Shown here: one piece after another, positions 1 to 12,872 of the stretch
Numbering within the stretch: position 1 is the first letter of the stretch
Layout: each line of letters begins with the position of its first letter
From: Blasia pusilla
Taxonomy: Eukaryota; Marchantiophyta; Marchantiopsida; Blasiales
Reading direction: 5' to 3'
Assembly: GCA_050084515.1 (NCBI GenBank)
Contig: CM114273.1
Span: 39,742,001-39,806,000 of the forward strand
Length of the DNA: 64,000 nt
The notes under the pieces: generated by a model
Seen by the model: the letters and a program-made list of their open reading frames with translations, nothing else
The model's database searches: none
Told to the model about the DNA's origin: nothing
Position numbers and translations under genes: made by a program

Positions 1-17
1 TCTCTCTCTCTCTCTCC
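1..17. repeat. (CT)n microsatellite, left edge of window
   Basis: The window opens in an uninterrupted CT run that joins directly to the 5'-truncated non-LTR retrotransposon fragment at 18. The same junction type is seen at 31255. Confidence 0.9.
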
Positions 18-350
18 TATTTGCGGGGAACCCCTTGCTTGGGAATCCGGCTCAAGTTCAAGTTCAAGACGGGGGAAATCCCCTTGAACCATAAGAAAAG
101 CAAGATGGGAATACAACTAAACTCTTGCGCCTTGTGTGACGATGGGGATGAAACCTCTAGTCATTACTTGGTCTCCTATGCAAAAATCACAACACACAGA
201 GCAAAAACTAATATTGCTAAGCTGGTAACACACGAATTGTTCAACACATTCAATAGCCTTGATTCATTGCCCAAAGCTGTTGCACTGGTAAGTGATGTCT
301 ATTGGGGATCCCAATTAGGTAAAGTAGATGGTGTGGTGAAGAGTTACTCG
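18..350 (+). mobile_element. 5'-truncated fragment of a non-LTR retrotransposon (3' end of RT ORF)
   Basis: This stretch is a close copy of 33224-33560, the C-terminal part of the longer non-LTR element at 31256-33750. Both encode the post-RT region with a Cys/His cluster (CALCDD...SSHYLVS). In this copy the last Cys of the cluster is changed (SYAK against SCAK in the longer copy). The reading frame stays open, but the two copies stop resembling each other at about 345-365, so the rest of the 181-residue ORF is unrelated flanking sequence. No RT catalytic motif is present. It is a dead fragment with no expected function. Confidence 0.8.
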
Positions 351-1379
351 GTTAACCTTAAGGAATATTTTGTTGCAAGATCCCCAATTACTTCTTCTAT
401 TACTTGTTGGGTGTCAATGTCCGCTTCACCGCTTAGCCATTCCTCAATAGACGCCACTTGGGGTACACTAATTGGAGTCGCTACCAATTTTGGTATCGAA
501 TTAGATTCACTTTTCCACTCCACTGCAATTTGGCGTTATGCTTCTACCCTTAGTCAAGAGACGTAAGCATGCAAATGCATGCCAATCCAACCCCATCTCC
601 TCATCACTCTCTTTATATCATTGATTTGCCATCTCATCTCTTTGGCTTAGACATGGGTTGCGACTCAACCCATCTACATCTTTATTCGGCCAACCTGGTG
701 TATAAACCATCTAGAAAATTATACTCTTATAATAATAGAGCCCACATGGCAAAGTTCCTTGTAAGCTTGTCGTAAGATGATCAATGATGAGCATGACAGG
801 AGGCCAGACAAATAGCATCTAAAATGTGCCAAAGTCAACCATATATCCAAGCATTCTCCCTTGTATTAGTTGTACTTTGTCTCTGTAGGATTGTTTGATC
901 AACTCGCATAAGCCACAATAAACTCTTTCCCCTTGTTATCTCTCTTAGTAAGCATTGCTTATATGCCTAACATACTCCAATACGTATGTAAGTGGACGAG
1001 GATCTTTGCGAAATGGGGAAGGACATTAACCTATCCTCAAGCTCCTAAAATACTCGTTGCTTATCATCTCCTAGTGCCACTCCTAATTTAGTCTCGTCAG
1101 CAAGATCAAAGATTTTATGATCGCACTTAGTCTAAACCCCTCGACATATTGTAGATAGAAGTTTGTTAGTCTTGAAAAAAATTTAGACTTGACTCACATT
1201 TACAAGACGTGGAATGTGCACAATAACTTTGTCAACTGAACATCTAACCCATCTGGGTATATTATGTGACTTAAGTACTTGATCTAATCTTGGAGAAATC
1301 CCATCAATACTAATAGTATATTGCTCGTGAAAGAGCACATCACCTATTTTGCCTAAACCTGCTATGCCACCTATTAAAA
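351..1379. other. no gene recognised
   Basis: AT-rich sequence with short ORFs only. I see no conserved protein motif, RNA gene or clear terminal repeat here. Confidence 0.5.
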
Positions 1380-1473
1380 ACTACACGTGTTAGCACCAGA
1401 GGAAGCAAAATGGTATACGTGTCATCGTAGGAGGAAGGGGTTCTCAAACCCTATCCTCTTTTAATAATATAGA
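1380..1473 (-). mobile_element. Partial Helitron-like miniature element, 5' end
   Basis: Read on -, the stretch begins with TC after a host A (TCTATATTATTAAAAG...) followed by GAGGATAGGG. It matches the 5' ends of the elements at 12873-13065 and 52981-53171. The CTAG-type 3' end of those copies is not found here, so this copy is truncated or diverged. Confidence 0.45.
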
Positions 1474-4400
1474 TAGATGTCAAGATTTCATTTATTAAAG
1501 TTCTTAGTTAATGAAATTACGAAACATTAGTTTTATTTATATCATAATTGGAGAGTGTCTTTTGGATTTTCAAACCCTTCTCTCTTAACACTCCAGTTAG
1601 CACCTGACCCTCTCATATGAATAGAATATTCAAAATTATTTTATATCATTTAATTTTTTTGAAATTTCATTAATAATCAAAATTTAACGACGGATAATTT
1701 TTTAAATAAATTACCCGTCATTAGCGGTCCGGCTTTGCCTTTGCTGCAGGTTCCTTCGTAAACTAAAGTTAGGGTTGGACAAACGGGTGGTTTGGCCTTC
1801 GTAGAGTTTGTTTGATACTTCTAAGGAGCGCGTTTCCAGCATTTCCGATGGCCCGTCACGCTCTCGAGGGATTTGCTACTGCGGAGGCGGCGTTTGCCCT
1901 CCATTCAGCGTTCCTCATCTTCTTCTCAAGTTTAAAATGCCGGCACACGGAATGATCAGGCCCCGAGTGGACAGGAGAGTCTACTGCTTTGCGTAAGAGG
2001 TTTTTTCAAATCTACGCTTGGGAGGCGGGAGGGAAGACGAATGAGATCGTGATACTTACTACATGTGAATTCGTATGCATTGACACTGTGCCGGCCCTGC
2101 CATAGATAAAAATCTTCATTCGATCGAACCGCACCAAACCTGGTCTTGTTTTATGTGAATGTTATATGTATGTAGCCTTGAGGATAAAATCTCGAAGCTT
2201 TCCTATCTTCAAATTTCTTATCTCTGCGTGCCATTTCGACCCAGCAGCGCTTCAAGAAACTGGCAAAAATGCCGTGGAGCAGGGGAAGAGAATAATCCAT
2301 TCAGTTCCTCATTGTTGGAAGTTGTAATCTACCGTTTGCTTTGCCCCTTTCATTTCGGAATATACTCGATCGGCTAGGATAATCAAGAACCTCTCTTGGA
2401 ACTCAGAGTCACCGTGTTCATACGGAACGTAGTGCCCGTTGAGGACCTTCTTCTAAATGAGAGTTTTGTGCTGGTCAAGGTATAGAGCCAGTAACATGAG
2501 CTCAGTAAATTCCAGGCCATGTCCCTACACTATCTGCCCACAATACAATCGGAAGAAGCTAGGATAAGACTGGAGATTGTTTTTTGCACCTGTCGTGGAT
2601 AATTGAAGGGCTGAGATGTTGCCGTTGACTTGAGGAAAGTGGAACTCACTCTGTATATGAAGGGAGCCTTTTACCCCTGTGAAAGTAGAGAGTACCTACA
2701 TCTCCACAATCTTTCCAGGGATCGCGTTTCATCGGAGAAGCGTATCTCCTACAAGATTCCTGGACCTATATTGCATATGCATCCAATTAGCATCGAAGTA
2801 CCAGCACGAGCAACTGTTGAAGGTTGTTGAAAACACCTTTCGAGGCGTTATCCAGTCAGAAAGTAGAAATGCTGTGCATGCCTAATCAATTCCAAATTTT
2901 CAAAGCGTTTCTTGTTAAAGAATTGAGTGAGCTAGACAGTGGGATATGCCAAGTCGGAAGCTGCATTCACCGTCAAGAGAAGACTGACATTTATTGATGA
3001 GATGATGTACTGCGATCACCATCATACTCATTGATCGAAACCGATGGATCGTTCCCTTCAGAAAATCCAATCCCTCGATTGGCAATGAGGAGCGCATCTT
3101 CGTCTCTAGCCTCTTCTCTTGGTTACGCCAGCCTCCCGGTCCCTTCACACTTTCCGCCAACACACTCGTATGGAAACTTGTTGGTTACTACAAGCCGCGC
3201 ACTTCTGTGAGGAGGCGTCCACCTAACTTGCCCCCGTATGTTCCTACTTTTGTCCCGATTAACTCCGTCGCTTTTTTAAGCTTACATGTCGAGAGTTTGA
3301 GAAGACCTTCAATTAATTAATGGCATGCATGATGATGTTGTTATAGCTACAATTGCTAAAGATGGCACGTTAAGATAACAGAAGTCGGAAGACAAAGGAC
3401 ATGCCAGGATTTCACACAAAAACAGTCGACACAGCGACGATTGCCATAGAGTGATCTTGATGCTGTGAACTGCATTCAAGGGGCCCCACTACCGATGATA
3501 ATTTCATCCGCTGATTCGTCATGAAATCTGAGAAGGCCTTGGACGACACAAAGAAGTCTTGCATCACTTGCCAAAATTTCTAGCAACTAACGCGTTGGCT
3601 TTTCCTCTCACACGGTGCTGTGATCCAACAGTTTTCAACCGGTGAAAGCGCTGGTCCTCTACTCCCGTCCTTGTCGATGAAGCCTCTCCTCTTGTCGGTC
3701 GTCAATTATTGTTGCAAGGCAATGGATCTTTTCGAAGGAAGTAATTAACAATAATAATAACCAGCATTTGAGTCATTGACCCAACTCTTCTGCCACTGTT
3801 TACTGTGTGCTTCAGTCACTGGCGCCTATAAGTTTGGCCTGGAAATGCTGGCTCAGTATGTCAAGAAGTTTCATTAAGGACGCCGCAACTTTTCTTCAAC
3901 GGGCCAAATCTCGAAGAACCGGTCCTGATATATAACCGAGAAGAGCCGGACAGAACTTGTACGTCAACTGTTGTAGGCCACCGAGAGTCGAAAGTTCTGT
4001 CTACTTTTTCTTGGTGATATCTTTCGCTTGCTGAGGAACTACGACATCGCATAAGTTCATATCAGCGAAAGTGCAAGAGGTTGGACATTTTAGGGTTTGC
4101 ATCTAAGGTATCTTCCTTTGTCCTGTTGGACACTTTTGTTTTCGGAAATAGAAATCTGTATCCATTCACTTCTCCGCGGAGGGTGTCATAACTCCATTGC
4201 CCACTTGAATGGCTATACACAATTCATGCTTTTTTTTGTTTGCTTTTGCTTCACTCATGTCTGACGCTGTCCAAAGAACTTCCAGATATGGTCTCAACCA
4301 GGTATATGAGATTGAAGATGCTTGTGACAACTCTAAACTTACGTACCTTTGGGGTTTCTTCTCGTGCCCTATGGCCGATTCGGTAGTCGTATCTTTCCCG

Positions 4401-5482
4401 GCATGCGCTCATCTGCACACGCATTGGTTGTTGGGCAGGCACTTATGTTGCTGGCCTTGTCTCTCATTGCATAGAGAGGACTTTTCTCCCAGGGACTCCT
4501 TTGCCAGAAAATTGAGGACCTGACCCCAAGGTATTCAGCACTCTATTGGCTTTATTTCCTGCTCCATTCTTTCATAATTTCTATGGTTATTAGTAAAAAG
4601 TTGCGAGGTCCTGGGGATTTTCCTGTCACCTTCCATTCACTTTTGTGGCAAACATTCCCCCCGGTATTTCACCCACCAGTACAGTCGTGCGTGTAGTTGA
4701 CCTTGTCATAGAGGCATACTGAGGTCTTTTGTTCAAGGAGGTCTATCTTTTCCAGAGGTCTCTGAACCTAACACCAAGGTCCTACTTTATTTGTCTTCAG
4801 GATCATTGGGCATTCATTCAGTCAAAAGTTGCGAGCTTTTTGGACGTTCCTTCTCCATTGCGGTTTGCTGTTCGAAGGCACTTTCTTTCCATGCAAGGAT
4901 ACAATTGCACAAGCGTGAGTACGAACGAAGCTCTCATTATACAACTTTCGTCATGGTCTCCAATCCTTTCTGAATGAGCGGAGAAACCTTCGAACTAAGT
5001 ATGTTCTCTTACTTGAAGTTTCGTAATTGTGTCCATAGACCGCTTGGGCAATAAGCTTCATTGATTCATTCTCTTCCTGTTATTCCGACCCCAATTTCAC
5101 TGTCGCCTAAGTTACTCGTCGTTTCAGAGTGTTCATTTCTTACACAAAGGCACTGAGTAATTCCTCTTAACTGAGAAACATAAAATCGAAGTATTTCGTG
5201 ATGTGATTCGTGTTTGAAGTCTCTTGCTATGGTTCTAGTCATGCTGTTGTCATTCGTCGTTACTAGGTCAGCGCATGAGAAATGATTTCCGACTCAACGC
5301 AGATTACTTCACTGTTAGTCCAGTGCAGTCATAGCCCATCACACATTAGACGGGATACTGCCATCAGCGCCTAGGTTTATCGATTCAGATTACCACATCA
5401 CCTTGTGCCTACAGCCAATTATTTCTACTAATATGCGTGGGTGCCTGTGTAGTGAACTAGCGTAACAACTGCATCAAACCCT
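1474..5482. other. no gene recognised; mixed-composition intergenic DNA
   Basis: Several ORFs of 60-105 codons occur, and a few stretches look exon-like because they are bounded by GT/AG (for example around 1850-1960, 4250-4300 and 4805-4915). None shows a motif I recognise and no consistent multi-exon model could be built. Some may be 5' exons or untranslated leader of the gene at 5483, but an in-frame TGA lies about 30 nt before that gene's ATG. Confidence 0.4.
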
Positions 5483-6625
5483 ATGACCGACATTCCAGGT
5501 GGGCAGTTCTCCTCAAGTTCCGACTTGCCTATGGCAAACCATGGAGCTCACAAGGGATCTCCATCAAATACACAATATCCTTCTCTAACAGAATGTAAGT
5601 TCTTGGAAAGTCCTTGTACAGTATCGTTGCCGAAGGATGGAAGGCAGTATCTCTACGCAGGTCCTCTCCTACATGAATTGTACTTCCTTGTTGCTTGTAA
5701 GTTCAACCTAATCTCTTTCATCTTGTTGCAGTTCCAAAACCGGACGACACACTAGCAGTTCTCACCATCAACCCAGGAGAGGTACATTCTTCGGTGTCAA
5801 GACTCTGTTAAGCCAATTCATTACCTACTTTATGTGCCTGGCCATAGCCGAAGCGAACACTACATCCGAAGAGAAATTTGTGGACAGTCAGAATTTAAAA
5901 CTCCACTCTAGGTTTTGTTTCCGAGGGTTGTCATGGTTTCATACTGCTGATGTGCAACCGTAGGATGTCATAACTGAGCTTTGCAAATTTTCGAAAGAGT
6001 GCGGAGCATTGTACACGGAAAAGGCTACGGGGACGGTATCCTGCGCAACCCTACACGATCCGAAATTGAAGACTATCGTCAGACACAAGGTAATCAGAGT
6101 AATGAAGTTTGGAATTTTGTAGCGCTTGCCATCGATTTCCAAGGTTTGCCCCAGTTTGCTGCTGCGCAAAACGTCTACATAGCCTGCTCTAAACCGACCA
6201 CTGATGGTTAAACTCACAAAAATTGTCAATAAAGATCTGAATGAAGACCAAATCATTCATCAGGTCAGTCAGCTGTTTTGTTTCTTGAATCAATTTTTTG
6301 TGACAATGAGTGAACTTCGAATGGTTTTTACTGTCCGAAATGTTGGAGGGTGGGAACAAGTCGTAGAGAAACAAGGCTGTATGCAAGAGGGCTCTTTACA
6401 CAGAGTATCGTTGATGTTGGATGATTCTCAGGTCTTTGTGGCTCTTGTATAATGCAGGGCTCTCATATTATCGTAAATATGTACGGGTCATTTCAAGGAC
6501 AAGGTGGAGGAATTGAAGACGGATTGTGGGTGCTGCTTGGAACTCACAGTGGAGATGCTTATTGGGGGAAAGCTTCTCGTCCGCTGTTAGCCGAAACTCC
6601 GGTTAAGGTGCCAAGACAACAATGA
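5483..6625 (+). CDS. Single PPC (DUF296) domain protein, AHL-related but without an AT-hook
   Basis: Four-exon model: 5483-5594, 5732-5781, 5964-6089 and 6458-6625, giving 456 nt and 151 residues with all splice phases consistent. Donors are GTAAGT, GTACAT, GTAATC and acceptors TTGCAG, CGTAG, TGCAG. After about 37 Ser/Asn/Pro-rich residues the protein follows the PPC pattern: a beta strand ending LTINPGEDVITEL, then GALYTEKATGTVSCATL, then GSHIIVNMYGSF in the place of the GRFEIL-type segment, then a closing PVKV strand. PPC domains form trimers; in plant AHL proteins they accompany AT-hooks and act in chromatin. No RGRP-type AT-hook is visible, so DNA binding is not implied. The start is chosen because an in-frame TGA lies about 30 nt upstream; a spliced upstream exon cannot be excluded. 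Family assignment is by eye. Confidence 0.65.
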
Positions 6626-8988
6626 TTTGTCCCTCCACTTTCTGCTGAGGAGTGAATCTTGTCGTATAGGGATCTCTTAGTTTGCTCAGAATCTGTGATT
6701 ATCAAGAACGAATATTCAGCCAGACAGCATTGTATATGACGCCACCAGTACGTTTTGGGAAACTTCTCATGGGATTCTATGTTCGTCTACCTTGCAGGTG
6801 TGGATTGTGCGCTGAAGAAACAAAAGTATCTTAGATTCGTGCTAACGGTTGATGACCGTACCTGCAAGATATAATCAGGTTGGGTTGCTTCGGGAATTCG
6901 GAGATGTAATATCGAAATTTTTGCGGTGGCTCAAGCTTCGGTTGGTGTTAAGATTTGCACGGAGTAAAGATCGATGAACCTTCTAGCAATGTAGGTCATA
7001 TATAGAGTAGAATCGAACCCCATCAACCCTACGTCAACTGATAGCAGAGTATAGCCGACTCCTTTTGACCAGCAATTCAGTTCGTCAGTCCTGAAGAATC
7101 GTCACCACACATGTCACAGTTAGGTCTTGTGAATGTTTTCATGAGCGCGAAGTGTGGTCGTTCATAAATGAGAATTGAGAAGAGTAGACGAAAATGAAGA
7201 GAAGGATGCGTGATCATTGCGCTGTGAACAAGCTATGACCTGTGGTAGCTCCATATTTTTGCCTTCCAATCGACGTTAGATGGAAGATCTATCTCGATAT
7301 GCCATGATCTTAATGATTCAAGAGATGGCATTGAAGTAAATGCAAAAGTAGTGTCTCAAACTGCACTGAACCCTATGTGATCATAAAGCTTATATGTGAG
7401 TGCAAAACATTCCTGTACAGGTGAGATCCGTGTATTTAACCTGGTAAAATCAGAGTGGATCACTCATCGCCCTAGACTGCCACACAATAACTGACGCACG
7501 AGGAGGAATCCGTAGAATCAACCATTTTATTATCTACAGTTAGATTAGAGAAAGTAGCTGTCACGTTTCGTTTATGATTCGTACGTTTCATTGATCATTC
7601 TTCCTGTCGATGCTTGTGCATCAGATTGAAGAGTAGGAACGTTACATTGTCTACGAACTTTTCTATGAACCTACCACTTGGATTTCAGAGGAGGAGCTCT
7701 AAAGTAGTTAAACTGCGACTTGGAACTCCGTTGTCTTCGTCATTACCCTTCCAGCTTTCTCCTCATGTTGGAGTGTGCGATGAAAAGCATCACTGTAACC
7801 TCTCAGAAGTGCTGCAGTTACAACACAGGGGAAAACTCGTGGATGTATATTGCTACCGAGGGACCAATGATCCATCACCAGAGGTGCGAAGTCTTGTCGT
7901 TATCATCGATAGGGTGAATGTTAAAGGCTAAATATCGTTCTTCGGGTCCGTTCAAGATCTGTGGTTCACGTAAAATAGGCTATGGGTGTTGACTCCTTTT
8001 CCGAGTATTCCACGATTCTTTCCGTCTCCTCTTGCCCTCTTCACTGGCTTTTCGCATCTGCTTTTATGTGTGGCTGCTTTCTCTTCTTTTCTATGCCTTT
8101 TCCCCTTCACAAAGTTCTCAGAAACTCTTCTCGAGTGAAATCTTCCAGTTCCTTACCGATCCAGTTTTGAATGAGGCAAATCGCTTGCGCGATTATTACT
8201 TCCAATTGCCGAGTTGCTAGCGAGCTTGTACTAGCAGCCAGTACGTGACGTGGCAGTCAAGTCGATGAGAAGTTACGGATACGAATCCGAAACAGATGTG
8301 ACACAAGTCCATGAGCAGTTGGCGATATGAATGCAATACAGATGTATCTCAAGCAGTTAGAAATACGAATGCAATGCAGATCACTTGCTCCGGTCATGAC
8401 AAAACTAACTCCCTCACGACAGAAGCCGTTCAACCGGCCCAATGTCATGTACGATTTTTTCCCCAGGGCCACACCACCGAAGTGATACGGATGCTGTACA
8501 AGTACAACACTGACACAGCTCACGATCGCAGCCAGCGTACACGTCGGCAAGCTCGGCAACCAGGCGTCACGAGATAACTACTACCATGTGAATGTAGAAC
8601 CCCATCAACGGCAGCTTGCAATTCACACTCTGCCCGAGCCGCTGAGTTAACTTCGCAGCCCGGAAGTGGAATAACTGAGCTGAAGGTAACGACCGAGAAA
8701 ATGGAGTAGAATTCCCGAAACTGCCCCACTTGTGCCGTGAGTTTTGGCAGTAATTGTGGATCGTCCACTGATAAGCCTCACGTCAAGCAAGCTTTCATTG
8801 TTTGGTTGAAGATTCATCGACTGTTGTACGGATTGCAGAAAGGCTTACGTGCTGAACAAACACTTCCTCGTTCAGTCCATTGGAGACGCTGGCTTTCTCA
8901 AGAATGGGGCGACTCATACTCACTGCAGCAGCTTGTTCCGTCACAATCCAAGCGGACCTCGTCCACGGCTGTGATCGCTCGCCATGTC

Positions 8989-8991
<3 letters not shown>
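6626..8991. other. no gene recognised
   Basis: Short ORFs only, the longest being about 105 codons at 7614-7931 with no recognisable motif. The first part is presumably the 3' UTR of the PPC gene. Confidence 0.4.

Positions 8992-9019
<28 letters not shown>
8992..9019. repeat. (CT)14 microsatellite
   Basis: A pure CT run of 28 bp. Unlike the CT runs at 1 and 31169-31255, no non-LTR element is attached. Confidence 0.9.
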
Positions 9020-10456
9020 GCTCCCAGAGAAAACGCAGCGCCACCGCAGACGTCCTCGGCCATCAGAATCACGCGGACAGAAGCACAGGAGTCCCTGGCC
9101 TGACGTCAAAACCGCCCCCATCCATGGCACAATTCCAGAGGTCGGTTCTTATTACTGTAAGGACACAGAGCGAGTCGTCTGATAGGATTGATGCCAACTA
9201 AAATCACCTCCGCATTGCTGCATACGCTTAGCCACTCCATTTTAGGAAAACAGCGGACTCTGTATCACCGATCAATCGCCAGCACCCTCATCGGATCCGC
9301 GACGATGTAGTCCTCGTAGGAGGGAGTGATTTCCCTTTTTCTGTAGTCTTTTGAGATCACGAGGCTTCAAACATACTCCGCTTGAAAACTCGATCCGTAG
9401 AAAAACACCTCAAATCTGTAGAGATGCGTTGAAGAATGAATGCAGTGACGAGGAACTGACAGCAATTCTCTCGTTCGGGACAGGGCAGAGAGAAGTAGTG
9501 ATCATACTTTCCTGCTTCAAGGGGAGGCCGTGAATCAAGCAGACAGCGCTGACAACGGTTACTATTCCGCTCCATGATCAACCAATTCCGGAGTACCGCA
9601 GGATCGATCCAAGACGCTGGTGGTCAGCAAAACATGCAAGTCCGAATTCACATCATGCGGACAGGTGACAGGATCTCTACGGACCATACTTCTGTCTTGC
9701 AGTCCTGGAGACAACGCACAACTACATTCCTAAACAGCTGGTTACATGCTCACATACTTGTACTCCTGCTCCAGTAGCAGTCTAATGACACCGACCTCAC
9801 TCGCCTTCACTGCACTTGTCATGCAGAAGACATGGTCCAAAGTCCTGGGGCAAAACAAATTTCCGCGCCTCCCAAGGGCTGATCGATACCGCCGAAGCAT
9901 TAGTTCTACTCCTCCATTTCTTTGCGGGTATGGCGATTCCTGGGCGAATATGACTTCAGTCAAATAGCCATAAAACCAATGTGTACCCCACCCCATCCCG
10001 CTCCTAGATGGCCCCATTGGGAAAGAGAAGCAAGCTTGCCTTTCAATGACCTTCATGTTGTCACTCTAGTAAGTGATAGAATTATAGGCACATAGGTAAA
10101 ACAAATGGGAAACATTCGTTCACATAGGGGAAAACTACATGCATTTTCAAGTATTCCTTACATGCTAACATTCCTAGAATGTTAACTAACTATGTGGATG
10201 TATTGTTTAGTTCAAGAAGTATGGCAAGTACCCCATTGTTGAGGTCATGGAGGATGTGCGATGGTGGAGGACTCGTTACCACATCTTTGTTACTCCAGCA
10301 ACCTTGGCAAGTTCCTAACTTATAGAGTGTTTCTATGTTTAAGGTGTTTTTAAATTATTTAAGGATACTAATGCAAGTTAGTGGAACTAAATGAAATTTG
10401 GCATTCTTTATGTTGATGGGAAGCGTACACTTGGGTTAAATCTGATTATGGAATCT
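9020..10456. other. no gene recognised
   Basis: Overlapping short ORFs on both strands without known motifs. At about 10208-10310 begins a decayed coding remnant described with the element at 10160-11350. Confidence 0.4.
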
Positions 10457-10532
10457 GACTCTTTAGAAGATTACACCTCCAATAGGTGTAATCTTCTAAA
10501 GAGTCATGGTGCATGAGGTGCCTCATGCACCA
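10457..10532. repeat. Two perfect hairpins back to back
   Basis: Arms 10457-10478 and 10484-10505 are perfect 22-bp inverted repeats around a 5-bp loop. One base later a second perfect inverted repeat follows: 12-bp arms 10507-10518 and 10521-10532 with a 2-bp loop. Confidence 0.9.
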
Positions 10533-10673
10533 ATTGGCTACCCTCAGATTGAAATGGGCATCCTCGAATATCAAGCTTAGAGGGTCTATAGGTCTTGTCC
10601 GTAGCAAGCATCAAATGAGTACTTCTAGGCCAGTTTAAAAAGTTTAAAAAGGAAGATAGATGCGTGATCTGAC

Positions 10674-10811
10674 AAGGCCCACATGGCCTTCCACTCTAGG
10701 GTCGATGGCATCGACAGGGTTGTGACAGACCTTCCATACATGGCAAGGCCCACATGGCCTTCCATTCTAGGGTCGATGGCGCCGACAGGGTTGAGACAGA
10801 CCTTCCATAGA
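10674..10811. repeat. Tandem duplication, 71-bp period, two units
   Basis: Units start at 10674 and 10745 with AAGGCCCACATGGCCTTCCA and differ at only a few positions. The second unit ends near 10811. The matching ORFs on both strands are a by-product of the repeat. Confidence 0.85.
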
Positions 10812-11350
10812 TGTAGCACAGCCTCGTGGGCGTGGTACGTTGGGTGTACGTCGATACAACCTCGACATAGATAGTAGGACAAATTCCATTGAAGATTATT
10901 GCAAAATTTGGAAATATGCGGTATGTCAATGAATTTTTGGAGATTTTATAATTGTTCAAATGTGGGACGTGAATTGTGTTTTCCAACATTTGCAAATGAA
11001 AAAAAGATGAAAATTAATACAAATCAATAAAAGGCGTTTGTGACTTCTTTGCAAGTGCTATGCGAGTGACAATTGCAAGAAAGTCAAAATTTGCAACCAT
11101 TTTTCAAGTACTTGTTGCTACCATATGGCTAACTTGTGGCATTCATTCGGCTAATTTCCAGTGTCGTTCGACTGTGCATTACTTGTGTAGTAAAATGACA
11201 CTTCATAGTCGTGGCATAGTCGCACAGTGCGGCTTGGGATCTCAATAATGGGAGTGCCTTGGGATTGTGACACTCGCAAGCTTGCAACTATAGTGTAGCT
11301 ACTTTGCGACTATAGAGTAGTTGCTGCGTGGCTTTGTGTACTCACATACT

Positions 11351-12872
11351 TGCTTCAAATGTAGTAGTGAAACCATGGTACTACACACTCACTAGAAGTT
11401 GTCAATATGTTTGCACATATGCCTTGTTCTTGTTAAGTATTTCTCCTCTAGTATTCTTATATTGGTATAACACAAAAATGTGTCTTGAATCAAGAATAAA
11501 TTTTACTTAAAAGTTATGCCTTTACTTTGAAGAATTGAATTAATGTAATCTTCACACATGAGGAATTTAGAGTAAGAAAGATCATGCAAAATGGACCAAG
11601 GTTCTCTTCGGAGATGTGAGGGTTATTCTTATTTTCAAAGGTTGGTTATCTTATATTCAAAACTTGGATACCAAGAGTACCAAAAGATTTTTGAGAGAAA
11701 AACCCCATATGCATTCATCTATAAGTGATTTGGTCCACTTCCATATACATTAAAGGTATATATGTTGGAAGTCCAAAAGTTGTGAACCACTTCCGTGTGT
11801 TTTCTAGCATATTTAGGGTACTCCTTAATAGTTACAAAATTTCAAATTATTTCCTTGACATGAACAACATGACATAATAACAACTTGATATATTGAATAC
11901 TTAGCACTAGCTCTACAATTATAATGTCAATCAACTTAATCAAGAAGAAAATAAAAGTCTCATTTTTTAAATTTTCTTTAAAACAATCAATTCTCAAAAT
12001 GTGTTTCCTCTTCGATATATTGCTTACTTATATGGGCTCCATACTAGATTTGAATAAATTACTGAAAGTTGATTTTTGATAAATAGACAATGAGATGGGT
12101 AATCTTCAACCACTTGTGCTAAACTCATCAAAGTCATTTATTTTATTAAACTGTATTACTTTGCACAACGACCCTCTCCTCAACAAACTCTAGGCTTGAC
12201 ACTTATCTTCCATGGTGGCCCTAATGAGACCCCTGTCCCATCCAACTATTAGTTCTATCTAGCTAATTTAGAATGAACATGTGTACTAGTTAGATTTTAT
12301 TGGAATGGTCATGTAATTATATCACAAAGGTTTAGAAAAGAGATGAGAAGATCTCTCTTCTAGAGAAGAGAGGAGAAGCATATCAACAAGGACTAAACCA
12401 CGGTAGGGTTAGAAAGGTTCCTTTGGGCCTTTCTAACGGCCTTTCTGACCCTTTTGATTTTGTACATAAAATACTAGTAAAAATATTAAAGAAGATTCTA
12501 TGCTATTAAGATCATCATGGGAATTGAAGTTCACTTGCTAAATGAATATGGTTTTATGAATTTTCCATTTTGAGCAAGTTACCTCTAAAAAATTGAGTAC
12601 GCTATCACTATTTTAGAGATATGAAGAGTTAAGCGGCCTTCTCAAAATGAAAAGACTTCATCCTTTTAATTTAAGTGCCCACTTCCCATGAAGGAGGCTT
12701 ATGCAAGGAGTACCAGTGTAAATTCTGTGAGGCCAAATAAATATTTTGAACACCCGCGTGGAGGTCGTTACATTAACTCCTCTTAAAATTAAAGCGTCAC
12801 TCCCCATATATTTTTCCCAACAAATAAAATGTTCCGAGCAAAAATAAGGTCCCTTCTAAGCAATAATTTGCA
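11351..12872. other. no gene recognised; AT-rich
   Basis: No ORF above 60 codons. A short stretch near 12700 (YQCKFCEAK on +) faintly resembles a BED-type zinc finger of hAT transposases, but no further support was found. Confidence 0.35.

Larger units (their letters stand above)
10160..11350 (+). mobile_element. Decayed element of unknown class (copy 1; partner at 48.48-49.62 kb)
   Basis: Around 10210-10300 a frame encodes KYGKYPIVEVMEDV, which resembles CGEFPIVEVMDDM encoded near 48553-48590. About 0.9-1.1 kb downstream both loci also carry similar non-coding sequence rich in TTGCAAC/GCGACTATAG motifs with a GTAATAAAATG-like string (near 11190 and 49475). The parallel layout suggests two remnants of one transposon family. 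No terminal repeats, transposase motif or target duplication were found, so the class is unknown. Hairpins and a tandem duplication lie inside this interval. Confidence 0.35.

Noticed and set aside
5697-5731. Alternative 35-nt intron in the PPC gene
   Set aside because: It has GT-AG ends and keeps the frame, but 35 nt is below plant intron size; the donor at 5595 gives the same phase with a 137-nt intron.
8737-9201. 154-codon ORF on + across the CT microsatellite
   Set aside because: The Ser-Leu run comes from (CT)n, other frames are equally open there, and no motif is present.
12690-12790. Possible BED zinc finger (YQCKFCEAK)
   Set aside because: Only one Cys pair is clear, the frame stops at once and no hAT dimerisation motif or terminal repeats were found.
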